DNA of 64,000 bases, taken from Ephydatia muelleri. Taxonomy: Eukaryota; Porifera; Demospongiae; Spongillida; Spongillidae. The stretch spans positions 2,995,767 through 3,059,766 of the forward strand of contig JABACO010000016.1 of the NCBI GenBank assembly GCA_013339895.1, read 5' to 3'. The position numbers and the translations under genes were made by a program. The notes under the pieces were generated by a model. It ran no database searches. It was not told where the DNA came from and was given only the letters and a program-made list of their open reading frames with translations. The stretch's first letter is position 1, and each line of letters opens with the position of its first letter. Positions 35,017-45,151 of this stretch are shown piece by piece.

Positions 35017-36748
35017 CTACAGGAGGTTCAGCCACTGGTTCAGGTAACTCGGTGTTCTCCCCTGCTGGATATTCAGCCACTCTTCCGGATACTGGTCATT
35101 CATATAGGGTTCATTTGTATCTTGCTCTGGAATATCCATTGCTGAGTCTGCCTGAATTGGTCCATCAGGTATTCCAAAGCTTTTCCCTTCCTCAGTGCCC
35201 TCTCGTAAGGTAGAATCCCCCTTATCCCTTATGTGGTCAACATGTCGCCGCCAATACTGGTTGGGTCCTACCTCCACCAGGTAGGTTAGTGGTCCTCTCC
35301 GTTCTGAAATCACTCCGGAAACCCACTTAGGACCGTTGAGTAGATTCCGAACCATTACATTTTGACCCACCACAAATTCTCTTCCTCTTGCATGTTTATC
35401 ATGAATTAGTTTCTGATGAGCTTGTTGATCTAAAACCATCCGTTGCAGGTCTGGCTTCAGCATGTCCAACCGGGTTCGCATTGATCGTTTCAAAAACAAT
35501 TCACAAGGAGCAACATCAGTAGTCGTGTGTGGAGAGCTGCGATATTTCAACAGAAATTGACAAAGCCGATACTTCAAGTCACACCCTTCCCGGTCTCCAG
35601 CCAACATTGCCTTTTTGAATGTTTGGATGAATCTTTCTGCCAATCCATTGGATGAAGGGTGGTAAGGAGCACATCGGATATGTTTGATACCATTGTTTCT
35701 CATGAATGTTTCAAACTCTGCAGAGACAAATTGTGGTCCATTGTCTGATACTACTTGTTCTGGAAGGCCATATGATGAGAACAACTCTCGTAATACTTCT
35801 ATTGTCCTTTGTGATGTTGTGGATTGCATCATTTTCACTTCAGGCCATTTTGAATGTGCATCTATGACGACCAGGAACATATGGCTCTTGAATGGTCCTG
35901 CGAAGTCAATATGCACCCTCTTCCATGGTTGGGTAGGCCAAATCCAGGGATGGAGTGGGGCCACAGGAGGATTGTTCTTCACTTCTTGACAACTGAGGCA
36001 ACTCTTGGCTTTCTCTTCCAAACATTTGTCAAGCCCTGGCCACCATAAATAACTTCTTGCAAGTGCCTTCATTCTTGATGCTCCGGGGTGTTCTTTGTGT
36101 AACTCCTGTAGCACATGCTCTTGTAATTTAGCAGGCACCACAACCCTAATACCCCACATTAAGCAATCTCCCTCCACTGTCAGCTCATTCCTGCGTGTCC
36201 AATAAGGTTTCAGGTTCTCAGGAACTATACTTGGCCAACCATTCCTTGTAAAAGTAACCACTTTGCTCAAAATGGGATCTTGACGAGTAACCTTTCGCAA
36301 TTGCATGGCAGTCACTGGAAGAGCCTCGATCTGACCTACATTGAAAACATCACTGTCTGAAGTAGCTGTCCCTGCATCGGCTATGATAGAGAGAGGTAAC
36401 CTGGACAAACCATCAGCATTTGCATGCTGTGCTGTAGGTCTGAATTCCAAATCATACTCATAAGCTGATAATAAAAGAGCCCATCTCTGTAACCGCGCTG
36501 CAGCCAATGGGGGTACACCGGTCTTTGGGCCTAGAATTGTCGTCAAAGGCTTATGATCTGTAAGCAGTGTGAACCGACGCCCATAAAGGTACTCGTGAAA
36601 CTTCTTAACCCCAAATATGAGAGAGAGAGCCTCTTTTTCTAGCTGGGCATAGTTCCGTTCACTAGCATTTAAAGTTCGTGATGCGAAAGCGATAGGCCGT
36701 TCACTTCCATCAGGCAGTGTGTGAGAAATTACAGCCCCAATGCCATAC
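35017..36748 (-). pseudogene. pol: Gypsy pol, distal part: RNase H and integrase
   Basis: Continues the frame after the hAT-like insertion, from YGIGAV (36748 downward) through RNase H (NYAQLEKEALSLIFGVKKFH), an integrase H2C2 zinc region (HPGASRMKALARSYLWWPGL with CLSCQ), and the core: Asp in DFAGPF (about 35900), Asp in SDNGPQF (about 35740) and Glu in LAERF, 35 residues later (DD35E). Stops at 35017 near the 3' LTR. No defect apart from separation from the upstream half. Confidence 0.93.
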
Positions 36749-37215
36749 CAGTGATTTGGATAAGGTTTGGCTTTTGACCAGACATAAAGCCAACACATGA
36801 CAATTTTGATCAGACATTTATAGATTTTGACCAGACATGTAATTTAATGAGTACACGGAAGTTTGTTGACCCACTAATGAACGTGGGGTTGAAGTTTCTG
36901 GTGCTAGTTAGCTGTTCTTCAAACTGTATGCACACTTTGCACTTCAAAGCAGACACGTGGTCACGATCAAGGCGATCATAGGTAAGCCACAATGTCGTGG
37001 TCAGCTCTTTTTCATTGTCCGTCACCCACTTTTTTACAGTTTGTATAGTAAGACCACGCTTTTTACATGGGCTATCATCATCAACCGCACTAACCGCTTC
37101 GTCTGCTACTCGCGCTCGTTTCTCAGACATCTTGTCCGCGGATGCGCAATTCTACCCGTCAATTGTCTAAATTGGTCGGATAATGTCCGATGACCGGACG
37201 TTATCCAAATCACTG
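36749..37215 (-). mobile_element. Small hAT-like element nested in Gypsy pol
   Basis: 467 bp with 15-bp perfect inverted ends (cagtgatttggataa) and a 5-bp target duplication catac (36744-36748 and 37216-37220). Removing the element and one target copy restores an uninterrupted Ala-Tyr-Gly-Ile junction in the Gypsy RNase H, which proves the insertion. CAGTG ends with 5-bp duplications fit the hAT group known to make 5-bp duplications (hAT5). It is much too short for a whole transposase. Confidence 0.9.
36810..37130 (-). CDS. N-terminal transposase fragment (zinc-finger exon)
   Basis: A 106-codon frame starting MSEKRARVADEAVS. The middle (TVKKWVTDNEKEL, then CKVC and FISGSTNFR) resembles the TTF/BED-like zinc-binding start of hAT-related proteins such as the ZNF862 type. 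After NFR the sequence turns into element end sequence, so this is the first exon of a transposase kept in an internally deleted element. Function on its own is doubtful; it might still bind element ends. Confidence 0.6.
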   Translation of the reverse strand: MSEKRARVADEAVSAVDDDSPCKKRGLTIQTVKKWVTDNEKELTTTLWLTYDRLDRDHVSALKCKVCIQFEEQLTSTRNFNPTFISGSTNFRVLIKLHVWSKSINV

Positions 37216-39376
37216 CATACGCAGAAGCATCTCCAGCCAACTTAATGGGTAAGGTAGGATCATAATGTACTAACACATTGGGTGATGTCAGACACTGTTT
37301 AGCTTGCTTAAATGCCTGCTCACGCTGATCAGTCCATTTCCACTGAACATCCTTTCTGAGCAGCTCATTAAGAGGATTAAGAAGTGTTGCCAGGTTTGGA
37401 ATGAATTTTGAGTAATAATTTATCATCCCCAAAAATGACCGAAGTTGAGGCACACTACTGGGTACTGGGGCCATCAAAACGGCGTCTAACTTCTCTCCAG
37501 TAGCATGGATTCCATTGGCATCAATCCTGTGACCCAGATATTGCACAGATGTAGTAAGAAAACAACATTTTTCTTTGTTCACTCTCAACCCTTCATTCTG
37601 TAAACGCTTCAGCACCTCCTCTACGGTAGCGAGATGTTCCTCTTTGTTCTTTCCTACTATCAATGTGTCATCTAAGTAGCATAACACCCCCGACATTCCT
37701 TGAAGAATTGTATCCATGGCTCGTTGAAAAATTGCAGGAGCTGAAGCAATTCCAAATGGTAAGCGTGTGTACCGGTAAAGCCCACGATGTGTGTTAATGG
37801 CAACAAATTGCCGAGATACCTCATCAAGCTCCATCTGTGTATAGGCTTGAGCTAAATCCAGTTTGGTAAACCACTTGCCACCTGAAAGAGCAGCAAACAA
37901 ATCACTGGGCTTAGGCAGAGGATACTGGTCTACCATCAATGCCTGATTTATGGACACTTTATAATCACCACACAGTCGCACTGTACCATTCTTCTTAGGT
38001 ACGACTACTACAGGAGCTGCCCACTCACAATGTGTTACTTTTTCAATGACGCCAGCCTCCTCAAGTCGATCTAGTTCCCTCTCCACTGCTTCCTTTAGAG
38101 CAAAAGGGACAGGCCTTGGTCGATGAAATTTCGGCTGTACATCTGGTAGCAACTTCAGGGTAGCTTTGAAATGCCTCATCTTGCCTAGATCATTGCGAAA
38201 CAAGTCACTGTATCGTTGAATTAAGCTTTCTACAGGAGAACCCAGCACCTGACTGGGCACTTGGTGAATTGCCAAGCGTGAATCCCGACACAGTGTCTTC
38301 CAATCTATCTCCATCCGACGTATCCACTCTCTGCCCATCAAACTTGGCCCATCTCCCTTAACCACAATTAGTCTAAGTTTCAGTGGCTGTCCTTTATATT
38401 GCACTTCAACATCAGCTTCTCCTAACACAACCAAAGGTTCTGCAGAATATGTTCTCAAAAATACTCGGGACTTTTTCAATGTAACAGAACGCAGACCTCT
38501 ATACGTGCACTCTGATACAATTGACACTGCTGCCCCAGTATCTACTTCCATTCGTATCCAGGAACCATTAATACAAACCTTAGCCACCATTGCTGGAGAA
38601 TGACTCTTCCCAACACAAGATATCACATAACTTTGCTCAACCCCTGGGTCCTCCTCTGCACCCACCCATTTAGCCTGGCTTCTATTCTTACATACCCGAG
38701 CTATATGCCCTTTCTCACCGCATTTGTGACAAGTACAATCCTTCAACCGGCATTGATCTGGAGGATGATTTCTTCGTCCACAATGAGTGCATTGCTCTCT
38801 TGTATCCTTTTCAGAAAGCCTTGTTCTTGATAGTTTATGAACGCCTATGTCAGGGTCCTTAAATTGCTTAGCCTGTAACTCTGCTGCTTCCTGTGCCTTG
38901 GCTAATTCTAAGGCACCAGCGAATGTAAGCTTTGCCTCTGTCAGTAATCTCCTTTGTATGGCCTCGTTCTGTAATCCACACACCAAGCGATCCCGCAAAG
39001 CTTCGTCCAGAAAGTCTCCAAATTGGCAGTTTCTCGCTAGACGTCGTAGCTCTGCCACAAAATCCGCTACACTTTCCCCTACCAATTGACTACGGCGGTA
39101 AAAACTAAACCGCTCAGCAATAACAATAAGTTTCGGCTCAAAATGGCGTATTAACACCTCTGTCACTTCGCTGAACTTCTTCTCTTGTGGCCTAGAAGGC
39201 GCCAGAAGATTCCTCAGCACCCCGTACGTCTTGGGTCCAATTACGCTAAGTAGTATCGCTAGCTTTTTGTCCTCACCGATACCATTAGCAGAGAAATACA
39301 GTTCCACACGCTCGAGATAAGCGGTGATAGGTTCCAGGTCCGTATCGAACTCCTGAAGATGGCCGAATTTCGCCAT
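37216..39376 (-). pseudogene. gag-pol: Gypsy gag-pol, proximal part: gag, protease, RT
   Basis: I place the start at MAKFGHLQEF (39376) just after the primer site; upstream codons lie in the LTR. Gag capsid region first, then CCHC knuckles CTHCGRRNHPPDQC and CHKCGEKGHIARVC (about 38790-38690), protease with VDTGAAVS (about 38545), reverse transcriptase with FTKLDLAQAYTQ and YLDD (about 37675), and the beginning of RNase H ending at GDASAY where the hAT-like element is inserted. The frame is intact up to that point. After the insertion it runs briefly into element sequence and stops. Confidence 0.93.
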
Positions 39377-39392
39377 CCCACCCTCGTCGCCA
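39376..39392 (-). promoter_or_regulatory. Primer-binding site, tRNA-Ser type
   Basis: Directly after the 5' LTR on the minus strand: tggcgacgagggtggga. It matches the complement of the 3' end of animal tRNA-Ser (tggcgacgaggatggga) with one mismatch. Match from memory of the tRNA, not a search. Confidence 0.7.
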
Positions 39393-39515
39393 GTATAATA
39401 TAGTAAGTTCAGGAGCACATAAACGTACAACTCTGGCCTAAGGAACTGCACAATACTAGTCGCACACTGCGCATGCGCGCAGGCACTAAATAGGAATATA
39501 CACAACTATACTACA
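39393..39515 (-). repeat. 5' LTR of the Gypsy element
   Basis: Identical to the 3' LTR over all 123 bp. Contains the dyad gcgcatgcgcgc. Confidence 0.95.
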
Positions 39516-39519
39516 GCAT

Positions 39520-39667
39520 GCATAATAAACGATAGGACTGATGTATGTGTTGCTACATGCATTTATTTGAAGCAATGATCATTCACAGAAGTGGATCTGG
39601 GATTAAAGGAAGGCCAAGGTGTCTGAGTCATGATATTTAATGGCTAAAAGACGATGGAGGCATGCTC
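39520..39667 (+). other. Continuation of the third ankyrin module
   Basis: Diverged copy of the intron after the gene A ankyrin exon (24762-24870); for example ggattaaaggaaggccaagg versus tagcattaaaggaaggttaagg. It is cut by the next element at 39668 and resumes at 47478. Confidence 0.7.
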
Positions 39668-39690
39668 CTCAGGGCAGTTAAGGCCTGGGT
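39668..39690 (+). repeat. Left terminal inverted repeat of the 7.8-kb element
   Basis: 23 bp, pairs with 47455-47477 at 22 of 23 positions. Confidence 0.8.
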
Positions 39691-40275
39691 TCTCAATAGA
39701 AACACATTTTCAAGTATAGACGCTGTGCTCTGTGATACATGTAACTTTTTAATACATAGTATTAATGCCCTCATTAAACTTGATACAATATTACTTTTCA
39801 TGCTCAATGACGTCACGCTACGATGCGCAATTAATTAAAATTTACCTTAACCGCAAGGAATCAAATACGGAACTGAAGACGTGACAGTACTGTCTTGAAA
39901 ATGTTACAGTATATTGCACTTACAATGGACTACATTAGTCCCAGTAGGACTATTCTGAATTCAGTTTTAGCGGACAGATAAGTTTTATAACGTTCGTATT
40001 AATGTGAATTTAATCAACTAATAGTTACAATAACTCAGCAACGAAGCAAATAATTGTCTGGTCCTAGTGCAATGTAATAAGTACAATGACTCTAAAGTAC
40101 AACGGTAGATGTAAATAAATTCAAAAGGCACGGCATCATCTCCGTACGTTTTGCTTTTGTAATGTAGTACCTCCATTATCGCGCGCCGCTACGTAACTAG
40201 GTTACGCACGCGCGCCGTTGTGGCGGGATAACCCCGCGTTCATTCGGCTGCTATAACACAGGCATTGCATTCTAC
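39691..40275. promoter_or_regulatory. 5' region of the 7.8-kb element
   Basis: No gene. The last 100 bp before the start codon are GC-rich with several gcgcgc words (40180-40215), unlike the AT-rich DNA around, and could hold the promoter. No TATA box stands out. Confidence 0.4.
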
Positions 40276-40288
40276 ATGGATTCGAAAC
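40276..40288 (+). CDS. Unknown transposon protein, exon 1
   Basis: ATGGATTCGAAAC followed by donor gtaagt. Joining this 13-nt exon to 40450 gives MDSKRTQSKLF in frame with the long exon 2, so this is the likely start. The intron is 161 nt (40289-40449) with acceptor tctgtctcag. Confidence 0.7.
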
Positions 40289-40449
40289 GTAAGTGGGTTT
40301 TTTTTTTTACTCGCTAGTTGCTCGCTTGTGGGTCTACCACTCGAAAACCGCATGCATGCGGGTGTCTAAGTACACAACAGGATGATTTGTGGAACATGTA
40401 CATGTACATTGGTGGCTTCCCAATAACAATTTTAAAATATCTGTCTCAG

Positions 40450-41003
40450 GTACACAGTCAAAGTTGTTCATCGATTGTGGGTTTGCGAGAACTGCAATCC
40501 GCGAGCTCTCTCAAACGATCTATGTCAATGCAAAAGGAAAGAAATGCAAGAAAAAACTTGACATACAGCATAGAGCAAACAGATTTCAAGCTCTCTTCCC
40601 TACTTTTAAGGTCAGTGATGCATACTACAGTGTAAAACCTGGCCACAAACTGTCACAATTCAACAAACACTGCAAGGTTGTACAAGACTGCTTCAACAGA
40701 CGGTGGAATCCTTCCATTTCCAGAAAAGAGTACGGGGCAATATTCAGCATCACACAATGGATTGCACTTACTAAACAACAACAGTCACAGCACAGCATTC
40801 AGCAATGTGTTGGATGTGCTACGTCATATGCTAGCCATCAGAACCAGTTCCCTACATTCAAAACAGGACAAAGAACCATGGTTACTAGTGCTAAGGCAAT
40901 GTGCAGTGAATACATTGGGGAATGTAATACAGGAGAATGTGGCACAATCACCCAGCACCTTTTAGCAGGACTAGAGGCATCATACAAGGAGACGTTTGGA
41001 TAA
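40450..41003 (+). pseudogene. Unknown transposon protein, N-terminal part
   Basis: About 185 codons in frame with exon 1, ending at TAA 41001-41003. Motifs include FIDCGFARTAIREL, a basic KGKKCKKKLDIQHRANRFQ, and cysteine pairs (CVGCATSYASHQ) in the middle. After the TAA the frame continues as SFTDVITKCPNA, so the stop looks like decay and not a true end. Not recognised. I infer a zinc-binding or DNA-binding N-terminus of the same protein as the next two parts. Confidence 0.65.
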
Positions 41004-41039
41004 TCCTTCACAGACGTCATCACAAAGTGTCCAAATGCA

Positions 41040-41345
41040 GCTCTTCAAAAAGGAAGACAACTGTTGAAAAAAGAGAAAAAAGACAATTAGTAAGAAAGTG
41101 TGTATAACACATTCAAGACACCCTGCGCACCAATGATGCTACAATGGTACTGAACGAAGGGCTATCATTGCGAACATATAATAGGATTCACCTTGCACAA
41201 GGGTTTGAAAGTGCAAAAATGAAGAACGAAAGAGCAAATAGCAATGCAGGAAAAAAGAAGACACATTCACCTTCCATGGAAGAGAATGTGACCTGGGACA
41301 CAACAGCTGCACTTAATGAATTGAAGAATTGGAGTGAAGATAAAA
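41040..41345 (+). pseudogene. Unknown transposon protein, linker part
   Basis: A second frame carries SSSKRKTTVEKREKRQLVRK, a TAA near 41105, then TNDATMVLNEGLSLRTYNRI and ALNELKNWSEDKK. Reaching the next part needs a one-base change in the run of A at 41341-41348. The segment bridges exon 2 and the 1039-codon frame without leftover sequence, which supports one ancestral protein of about 1.4 kaa. Confidence 0.6.
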
Positions 41346-44300
41346 AAAATCAATTGGTCACAAGTAGCACGACAATACAACGTACCTGGAAAAAACCGAG
41401 GTCAGGTGTTGAAAGAGTTTGCCAGGAAAAATGGTCTGGATACATATGCTCTGGATGGGCTTGCAGAAAATCGAAGAACCAGAGCAAAGAAGTTGAAGAT
41501 GCCAGGAAATGAAATCTCTATGCCATGTACAAGTACCACACAGATGGTTAAAGAAAAATGGGCAGCAGACATAGAAGACGGTACTTACTCAATTGGAATT
41601 GATTGTGCTCCAAAAGAGATGACAGTGGTCACATGTAGAGATGGAGAAGTTGTAGAACAACCTGTCACTATTTACAGTCGGAAGGTCCCAATGAATGAGA
41701 TACGGCAGCGATTACTGAAGAACCAAGAGAAATACATGCGCCTTCAAACTGATGAGCAGGTGGACGCATTGTCCAAGGATGAAGCCATTAAATTTCTTAA
41801 GCAAAATCAGGAGCATCAGTTTGCTGATATGGAGATCACTGAACTCAGAGCAAAAGTCAAGTCTCTACAGAGAAACCGTCATCTAGTAATGTGGCATGAC
41901 CATGGAACAATCCTTGGCCAAGGATACATATTCATAACAGTTAAAGTCATTTATGATACCTCAGTATTCTTTCGAAAGGATGAATATTCACTGAACTCCA
42001 CTCTAAATTTGCAGGGTACTATTGAGAAACCAGAAGTTCATGTCATTGGGATTGCAAGTTCATCCCACGAGGATCAAGCAGCACTTATTCCAGAGAGGGT
42101 GTCATGCCTAAGAACTCTGAACTCACCAATCATGACAACTGCAGGGATTCCAATAAACGACACAGTGCGCTTTTTTGCTGGCGATGGCCCTGCAAGAAAT
42201 TTTGAGAGAGGGGTACAACAAGGAGGGACAATTCGGTGTGGTGCATGTGGAATACAGACCAGCATGACCAGTGACATTGCACATGCACTAACCTTAAAAT
42301 GGAGAACACTGCAAGAGCAGCAGGATATAATCATTGCTGGAAAGTTTGGCAAAATGTCTACCCTAAAGCCATTTGAAAATCTACGCAAAGCTGAGCTAGA
42401 GTTGGAACTGGCACAACGAGGCATCACATTTCCAAAAAAAACCAATAAAATTGAATTAGAAGCCAACTTGCTTGGTTTGCTTTCTGGCTTTGTTCGCGTG
42501 CCTACACTCCTCTTGAAAGATCCTTGCCAAACCCTTCAGTCTATCAACATGGACAAGTATACCATATTAGAGTGTGAGCCACTGCATGATCTGAAGGGTC
42601 ACATCCATAACCTTTTCGTAGAAGTTGAGGAACACTTCGACACATGTGTGAAGACAGAGTGCGTTACAATTATTGCACACTTCATGAAAAAGGAAACAAA
42701 ACGAGCTTGTGATTACAGACATGCAGCAATTCTAATCCTTCTGTGCTTATTAAAGCACAACAAGCATTCAAAAGTATGTACCATTTTCAGAACGATCGTT
42801 GAAATCAGTGAAATTATGTATAGCTCTGAAGAGAAAAGAACACCAAGGAGCATTCTACGGCTATACAATTTAACATGGATCCATGCTACGGCATGCACCG
42901 ATGTATTCCAACAGCTAAAACATCTTACACAAGAAAAGTTTTATGGTGCTTACTTTCATGCCTTGACCAGCCATGCCGCTCAGCAGTATGAAGTTGTCTG
43001 CCTCAAGAGTATAAACACAGAAAATGAAGAGAGAATATTTGAAACAGCCAAAAGAATTGCAAGTACAACTTCAAACCGGAAACCTGAACAAGTCTTACCT
43101 AACATGCTCCTTCGATTGCAAGCTGGAGCACAAAAGGATCGTAATGCTCTTGAGGAACAGAACAATTCTATTCGAATTGCAGCTGCTCACCTTCCCTGTG
43201 TAGAGAACACAGTTATCAGTAAGGACATGACAAGAAAGTATGCATTCAGCTGGCAAGCTCACCTGAATAGGATTGCCCCATACCTAGAGCCTGGAGAAGG
43301 TTTCTGGTGGAGAGAAGAGAAAGAAGGTTATGAATTTTTTGATGGATCAGATCAGCCAGACATTAAAGTATGTGGACCTACCTTGCTGCACTTCAGAAAC
43401 ACTTTTATAGAGAAGCTGGATTTGGAAAAGCGAAAGTTGTTTCAGAAATTAGTGGCAAGTACTAACCTTCCAGCTGAAACTATTCGGATCTATGATGACA
43501 GTGGTTACTGTACAAGTGTCATTGATCGCGATAACTTTCAACACACAAACAGTGGATTATGTACATCAACCACACCTATCAATGTCTCCCTCACAGAAGT
43601 TGAGTCCTCAATACCGGCAGTAGTACATGTACCTTCTCAGCATCCTCAGTCCTCACAGCCAGCAGTAGTACCTTTTCAGCATCCTCAGTCCTCACAACCA
43701 GCAGTAGTACCTTTTCAGCATCCTCAGTCCTCACAACCAGCAGTAGTACCTTCTCAGCATCCTCAGTCCTCACAGCCAGCAGTAGTACCTTCTCAGCATC
43801 CTCAGTCCTCACAACCAGCAGTAGTACCTTCTCAGCATCCTCAGTCCTCACAGCCAGCAGTAGTACCTTCTCAGCATCCTCAGTCCTCACAACCAGCAGT
43901 AGTACCTTCTCAGCATCCTCAGTCCTCACAACCAGCAGTAGCGTCTTCTCAGCATCCTCAGTCCTCACAACCAGCAGTAGTACCTTCTCAGCATCCTCAG
44001 TCCTCACAACCAGCAGTAGTACCTTCTCAGCATCCTCAGTCCTCACAACCAGCAGTAGTACCTTCTCAGCATCCTCAGTCCTCACAACCAGCAGTAGTAC
44101 CTTCTCAGCATCCTCAGTCCTCACAACCAGCAGTAGCGTCTTCTCAGCATCCTCAGTTCACAGAGAATAAGTACAAAACAAAAACTGCAAATGCTATTGC
44201 CTATGTAATAGGTCAAACAGATGAAATAAATTCACTTGACAATTTGCGCATCAACATTAAAAAAATGAAAGGCAAAAAGAGTGGTCAGCTTACGGAACTA

Positions 44301-44453
44301 ACAAGAAAATACCAGCATCTCCTAGCTTTCTTAAAAAAGAAGGTTCAGAAAAGAAGTGATGAACTAGATACTTCAGAGCTACACATGAAAAACATGGCAA
44401 TGAAGGTCCTGCTGGAGATTGAACAACAGCTACACGCATGTGAAAATAAATAG
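41334..44453 (+). CDS. Unknown transposon protein, main 1039-codon frame
   Basis: Open from 41334 to TAG 44451-44453. The INWSQVARQYNV and NRGQVLKEFARKNGLDT start resembles a helix-turn-helix. Then SIGIDCAPKEMTVV (about 41595), MWHDHGTI with Asp 189, FFAGDGPARNFERG with Asp 284, a CGAC zinc pair (Cys 302, Cys 305), a KPFENLRKAELELELAQRG helix that looks SAP-like, RVPTLLLKDP, and CEPLHDLKGHIHNLF (His 418, Asp 419) followed by several Glu. A WREEKEGYEFF region leads into the minisatellite, and a lysine-rich helical tail ends the protein. I recall relatives in cnidarian and sponge genomes as uncharacterised proteins, but no named family. Asp, GD-PA with CxxC, and LHD-G-H resemble the order in RNase-H-fold transposases with a zinc insertion; this is inference. 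AATAAA near 44733 may end the transcript. Confidence 0.75.
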   Translation: MKIKKINWSQVARQYNVPGKNRGQVLKEFARKNGLDTYALDGLAENRRTRAKKLKMPGNEISMPCTSTTQMVKEKWAADIEDGTYSIGIDCAPKEMTVVTCRDGEVVEQPVTIYSRKVPMNEIRQRLLKNQEKYMRLQTDEQVDALSKDEAIKFLKQNQEHQFADMEITELRAKVKSLQRNRHLVMWHDHGTILGQGYIFITVKVIYDTSVFFRKDEYSLNSTLNLQGTIEKPEVHVIGIASSSHEDQAALIPERVSCLRTLNSPIMTTAGIPINDTVRFFAGDGPARNFERGVQQGGTIRCGACGIQTSMTSDIAHALTLKWRTLQEQQDIIIAGKFGKMSTLKPFENLRKAELELELAQRGITFPKKTNKIELEANLLGLLSGFVRVPTLLLKDPCQTLQSINMDKYTILECEPLHDLKGHIHNLFVEVEEHFDTCVKTECVTIIAHFMKKETKRACDYRHAAILILLCLLKHNKHSKVCTIFRTIVEISEIMYSSEEKRTPRSILRLYNLTWIHATACTDVFQQLKHLTQEKFYGAYFHALTSHAAQQYEVVCLKSINTENEERIFETAKRIASTTSNRKPEQVLPNMLLRLQAGAQKDRNALEEQNNSIRIAAAHLPCVENTVISKDMTRKYAFSWQAHLNRIAPYLEPGEGFWWREEKEGYEFFDGSDQPDIKVCGPTLLHFRNTFIEKLDLEKRKLFQKLVASTNLPAETIRIYDDSGYCTSVIDRDNFQHTNSGLCTSTTPINVSLTEVESSIPAVVHVPSQHPQSSQPAVVPFQHPQSSQPAVVPFQHPQSSQPAVVPSQHPQSSQPAVVPSQHPQSSQPAVVPSQHPQSSQPAVVPSQHPQSSQPAVVPSQHPQSSQPAVASSQHPQSSQPAVVPSQHPQSSQPAVVPSQHPQSSQPAVVPSQHPQSSQPAVVPSQHPQSSQPAVASSQHPQFTENKYKTKTANAIAYVIGQTDEINSLDNLRINIKKMKGKKSGQLTELTRKYQHLLAFLKKKVQKRSDELDTSELHMKNMAMKVLLEIEQQLHACENK
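43610..44160 (+). repeat. Coding 39-bp minisatellite, 14 copies
   Basis: Unit encodes PAVVPSQHPQSSQ with variants PAVVPF and PAVAS. The 39-bp unit keeps the reading frame and also leaves the opposite strand open, so the long minus-strand frame there is an artefact. Likely a flexible Pro/Ser/Gln linker. Confidence 0.95.
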
Positions 44454-44827
44454 TTATGGTATTAGCAAGGTTATAGTCACTGCACAACACAGCTACATGT
44501 AACAGATATGCTTTGACAAACATAAAATTTTCATGTACATACCAGTGGTCAGCGATACACTCACAGGTCAGCCATTTACGTTTTGCATGTGATTTGCATG
44601 TGTAAGACAATCCTTGTCTCAGAAGTACAATAGTTACATGCAAACTCCATATGAACTGTCTGTACTGAAGCAGCCAACAGCACTATGCATTGACAGGTTA
44701 AAATTCTTAGCAGGTGCCAAAAGTTGCAGTAATAAAAGCTCTGCAGCTGTAACATAATCTTACATGTCACTGACACATGTTTCTGTGTTCATAAGCAAAA
44801 CTATGTAAGTTAACCCAGTATGAACTA

Positions 44828-45110
44828 CGCCATCTATTTTGGCCACACCCAGGCACCTTTCGAAATGCTGCCCCCCTCCCCTTATTTTGGCCACACCCGG
44901 GCATCTTTATAGGCTAAGCAACTTAACTCCATATAAAGCCCACCGCCCCTACCCTCCAGGCTCTTTTGACCCCACTGTGCCGCTCTTTTAGACCCCATCC
45001 CCTATTTTAGCCACAACCAGGCATATGTTTCAGCTGGGGCTCAATGCCCTACATATAATGACACCCATGCCCCCTTGTTATAGCCCCACCCAGGCATACA
45101 TTTCGACTAA
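44828..45110. repeat. Degenerate ttttggccacacccaggcat repeats
   Basis: Four diverged copies of a core attttggccacacccaggca at about 44838, 44883, 45002 and 45075 in C-rich sequence. It lies just before the 152-bp satellite. Confidence 0.75.
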
Positions 45111-45151
45111 TGATGTTGCATGATCACACCCACTGCTTCATCTGAAGGCAC

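Larger units (their letters stand above)
34781..39515 (-). mobile_element. Ty3/Gypsy LTR retrotransposon, young, interrupted
   Basis: Minus-strand element with two 123-bp LTRs (39393-39515 and 34781-34903) that are identical base for base, and a 4-bp target duplication gcat (34777-34780 and 39516-39519). Order from 5' on the minus strand: primer site, gag with two CCHC knuckles, protease, reverse transcriptase, RNase H, integrase (Gypsy order). The only break in the long frame is a 467-bp hAT-like insertion at 36749-37215. Without it the element is 4268 bp. Identical LTRs mean very recent insertion. Confidence 0.95.

Noticed and set aside
43591..44124. 177-codon minus-strand frame of RTEDAEKVLLLV repeats
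   Set aside because: Antisense of the 39-bp minisatellite in the unknown transposon protein.
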